DNA of 64,000 bases, from positions 62,001-126,000 of the forward strand of contig NZ_JAVRHN010000009.1 of assembly GCF_031846645.1 (NCBI RefSeq), read 5' to 3'. Positions within the stretch are counted from its first letter, which is position 1. Each line of letters opens with the position of its first letter. The translations under genes were made by a program, and so were the position numbers. The stretch comes from Autumnicola psychrophila (lineage in GTDB: Bacteria > Bacteroidota > Bacteroidia > Flavobacteriales > Flavobacteriaceae). The notes below the pieces were generated by a model. It was not told where the DNA came from. It worked only from the letters and a program-made list of their open reading frames with translations, and did not search any database. Shown here piece after piece: positions 63,701 to 64,000 of this stretch.

Positions 63701-64000
63701 ACATCACATTGGCCTGTAGCTGTTGTTACTGTAATATTTTCTTCAGGGCAGTTGGTAAAAACTGGTGCTTCCAAATCTGCATTTGGCTGAACTTCTATAA
63801 TAAAACTACAGGAAGAAAAATTCCCAAATTCATCTGTTGCGGTATAAGTTACTACTGTTTCTCCTAATGGAAAAAATTCTCCCACCTCAGGACCTTCTAT
63901 ATCGATTGTAAGATCCTCATCGCAATTATCTGTAAATTCGGGAGCTTCATAGATCACATTCCGTCCGGACTCTCCAAAATCAACAGTAAAAATCCTTCTG
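60730..64000 (-). CDS. large HYR-repeat surface protein with type IX sorting domain (partial)
   Basis: The frame stays open to the window edge at 64000 (reading RRIFTVDFGESGRNVIYEAP at its visible start), so the N-terminus is missing. The visible about 1090 residues consist of tandem HYR-like beta domains (APVFTNCPEENITVTTATGQ, FPVGEHRVTYRATDEAGNF), a cadherin-like module near the middle (SPLDNFTGEDSFTYRLNDGE), more HYR-like units (SCPEDQTEALLENCSFQVPD) and a C-terminal sorting domain (VFVYPNPNNGSFKINTPSNV ... YVLRLMILRNGREEELIRRV). It is likely a secreted or cell-surface adhesin. Its stop overlaps miaA. Confidence 0.9.
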   Translation of the reverse strand, partial: RRIFTVDFGESGRNVIYEAPEFTDNCDEDLTIDIEGPEVGEFFPLGETVVTYTATDEFGNFSSCSFIIEVQPNADLEAPVFTNCPEENITVTTATGQCDVAAPFEMPEATDNSGEVSVEPTSDLGFEDRFPVGEHRVTYRATDEAGNFVECDIRVIVTEDVAPQITCPGPKTANFDPEVGFTVLDYRSEVAVSDACTDEEELRQNLVQDPAPGEVIYGNQQISFTVEDASGNLEECSFTLTLNEVTDEVAPTFVDCPSANGMTQEAAPGLCEAVVHFPVPEATDSEGNPVAVQLMSDLGPGDNFPFGPTEVAFTATGENGLTATCTFTVTIIDNEIPEIETCPDPKTANFDPEVGFIVTDYRAEVAVSDNCTSEEDLIIIQTPAPGEIIYASQDISFTVEDVSGNDNSCSFQLTLEEEAITDRLVARDDEYFVEDNSQLFYVSEQNGILVNDSFNQANLPQIEIISPPQGAVDRDPDGSFTYSPLDNFTGEDSFTYRLNDGENVSEIATVTINVSATTPSLDINCPIDQVEAFDENCQFLLPDYRSLAEVNLTTAEIAQSPAPGTMIYETQQIQLTATAGEETQICYFQVVMQDQTAPFLACPEEIYEQQNADGTFILPDYAEEIMITDNCGLATVVQDPAPGTSVSAGDEVEITLTATDNSANSTTCSFPLILTSEEVVEISCPEDQTEALLENCSFQVPDYTAMATVSNPNAVVTQSPQEGEMVSEDTVVTLTATLNGMSDECSFNLFLEDNVTPVANCVDGYLLSLTDGMASLTAEELDFNSNDNCGIVEMSIDQNIFTTEDLGDNMVTLTVTDAAGNSSTCETIVTVIGEDDGPVSCVNGVTLELDVNGEAYLNIDDVYTGNPSGELSVSRTYFTCEDVGVNRERFYYTENGEETFCEFSVTVAENFKPQVTVNNIGIDINQNGIAVLTEEDLQSIVTATDNCSNELRYEVSQDEFNCSHKGANLVNLTVTDESDNATTTSFTVFVNTPLGTCGTPLDEDDYVFVYPNPNNGSFKINTPSNVVITNIRAYDMRGRFIGHINYDETVTEYAMSLGEVETAVYVLRLMILRNGREEELIRRVIVRNL

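Noticed and set aside
1..64000. CRISPR arrays, rRNA or tRNA genes
   Set aside because: I found no regularly spaced repeat arrays and no stretch with the conserved features of tRNA or rRNA.

Overview
The window looks like a chromosomal segment of a marine or plant-polysaccharide-degrading member of the Flavobacteriaceae (Bacteroidota; a Gramella/Salegentibacter/Zunongwangia-like genus would fit, but I cannot name it). The evidence is a SusC/SusD pair, a type IX secretion C-terminal sorting domain, TAnnTTTG promoter boxes, low GC, frequent TTG starts and lipoprotein signal peptides.

Positions 1-34 kb form a sugar and pectin locus. A complete minus-strand L-rhamnose operon (12216 down to 3213) encodes a rhamnulose-1-phosphate aldolase/dehydrogenase fusion, rhamnose isomerase, rhamnulokinase, the lactate-oxidising LutABC complex and an NCS1-type permease. 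A GntR/LacI-hybrid regulator is divergent to it. A polysaccharide utilisation locus follows: SusC, SusD, a large unrecognised secreted protein, a six-hairpin-type lipoprotein, GH28 and GH43 in one operon (25695 down to 13596), then a DUF5060/DUF4038 glycosidase, a GH10-like enzyme, a polysaccharide deacetylase and a LacI regulator. Much of this locus is broken: in-frame stops, frameshifts, a deletion that joins two unrelated genes, and small remnants. All other operons in the window appear intact.

Positions 34-44 kb hold a nine-gene minus-strand operon: DeoR regulator, L-fucose-isomerase-like protein, split transketolase, ribose-type ABC importer with a DUF2291 protein, and an FGGY kinase. 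This set matches the transketolase route of D-apiose catabolism and is unusual in Bacteroidota because of its ABC sugar importer. Apiose, rhamnose and galacturonate occur together in rhamnogalacturonan II, and apiose with galacturonate in apiogalacturonan, so the two regions probably served one substrate class.

The strongest new signal is regulatory. Four promoters (rhamnose operon, SusC operon, GH10 gene, deacetylase) share a direct repeat CAGKAYA-N3-CAGGAT, always exactly 21 nt upstream of a TAnnTTTG-type -7 box. This suggests one activator, most simply the GntR protein, controls the rhamnose and polysaccharide genes together.

Positions 44-47.9 kb encode an outer-membrane porin-like protein, a BCCT transporter and a universal stress protein. 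Positions 47.9-60.7 kb are housekeeping (M50-like peptidase, old yellow enzyme, SGNH hydrolase, M28 peptidase, Pcm, Gfo/Idh oxidoreductase, 3-hydroxyacyl-CoA dehydrogenase, DUF1015, YggS, DnaQ/GIY-YIG nuclease, ion channel, MiaA), with several families of short intergenic repeats. The window ends inside a large HYR-repeat surface protein with a type IX sorting signal.
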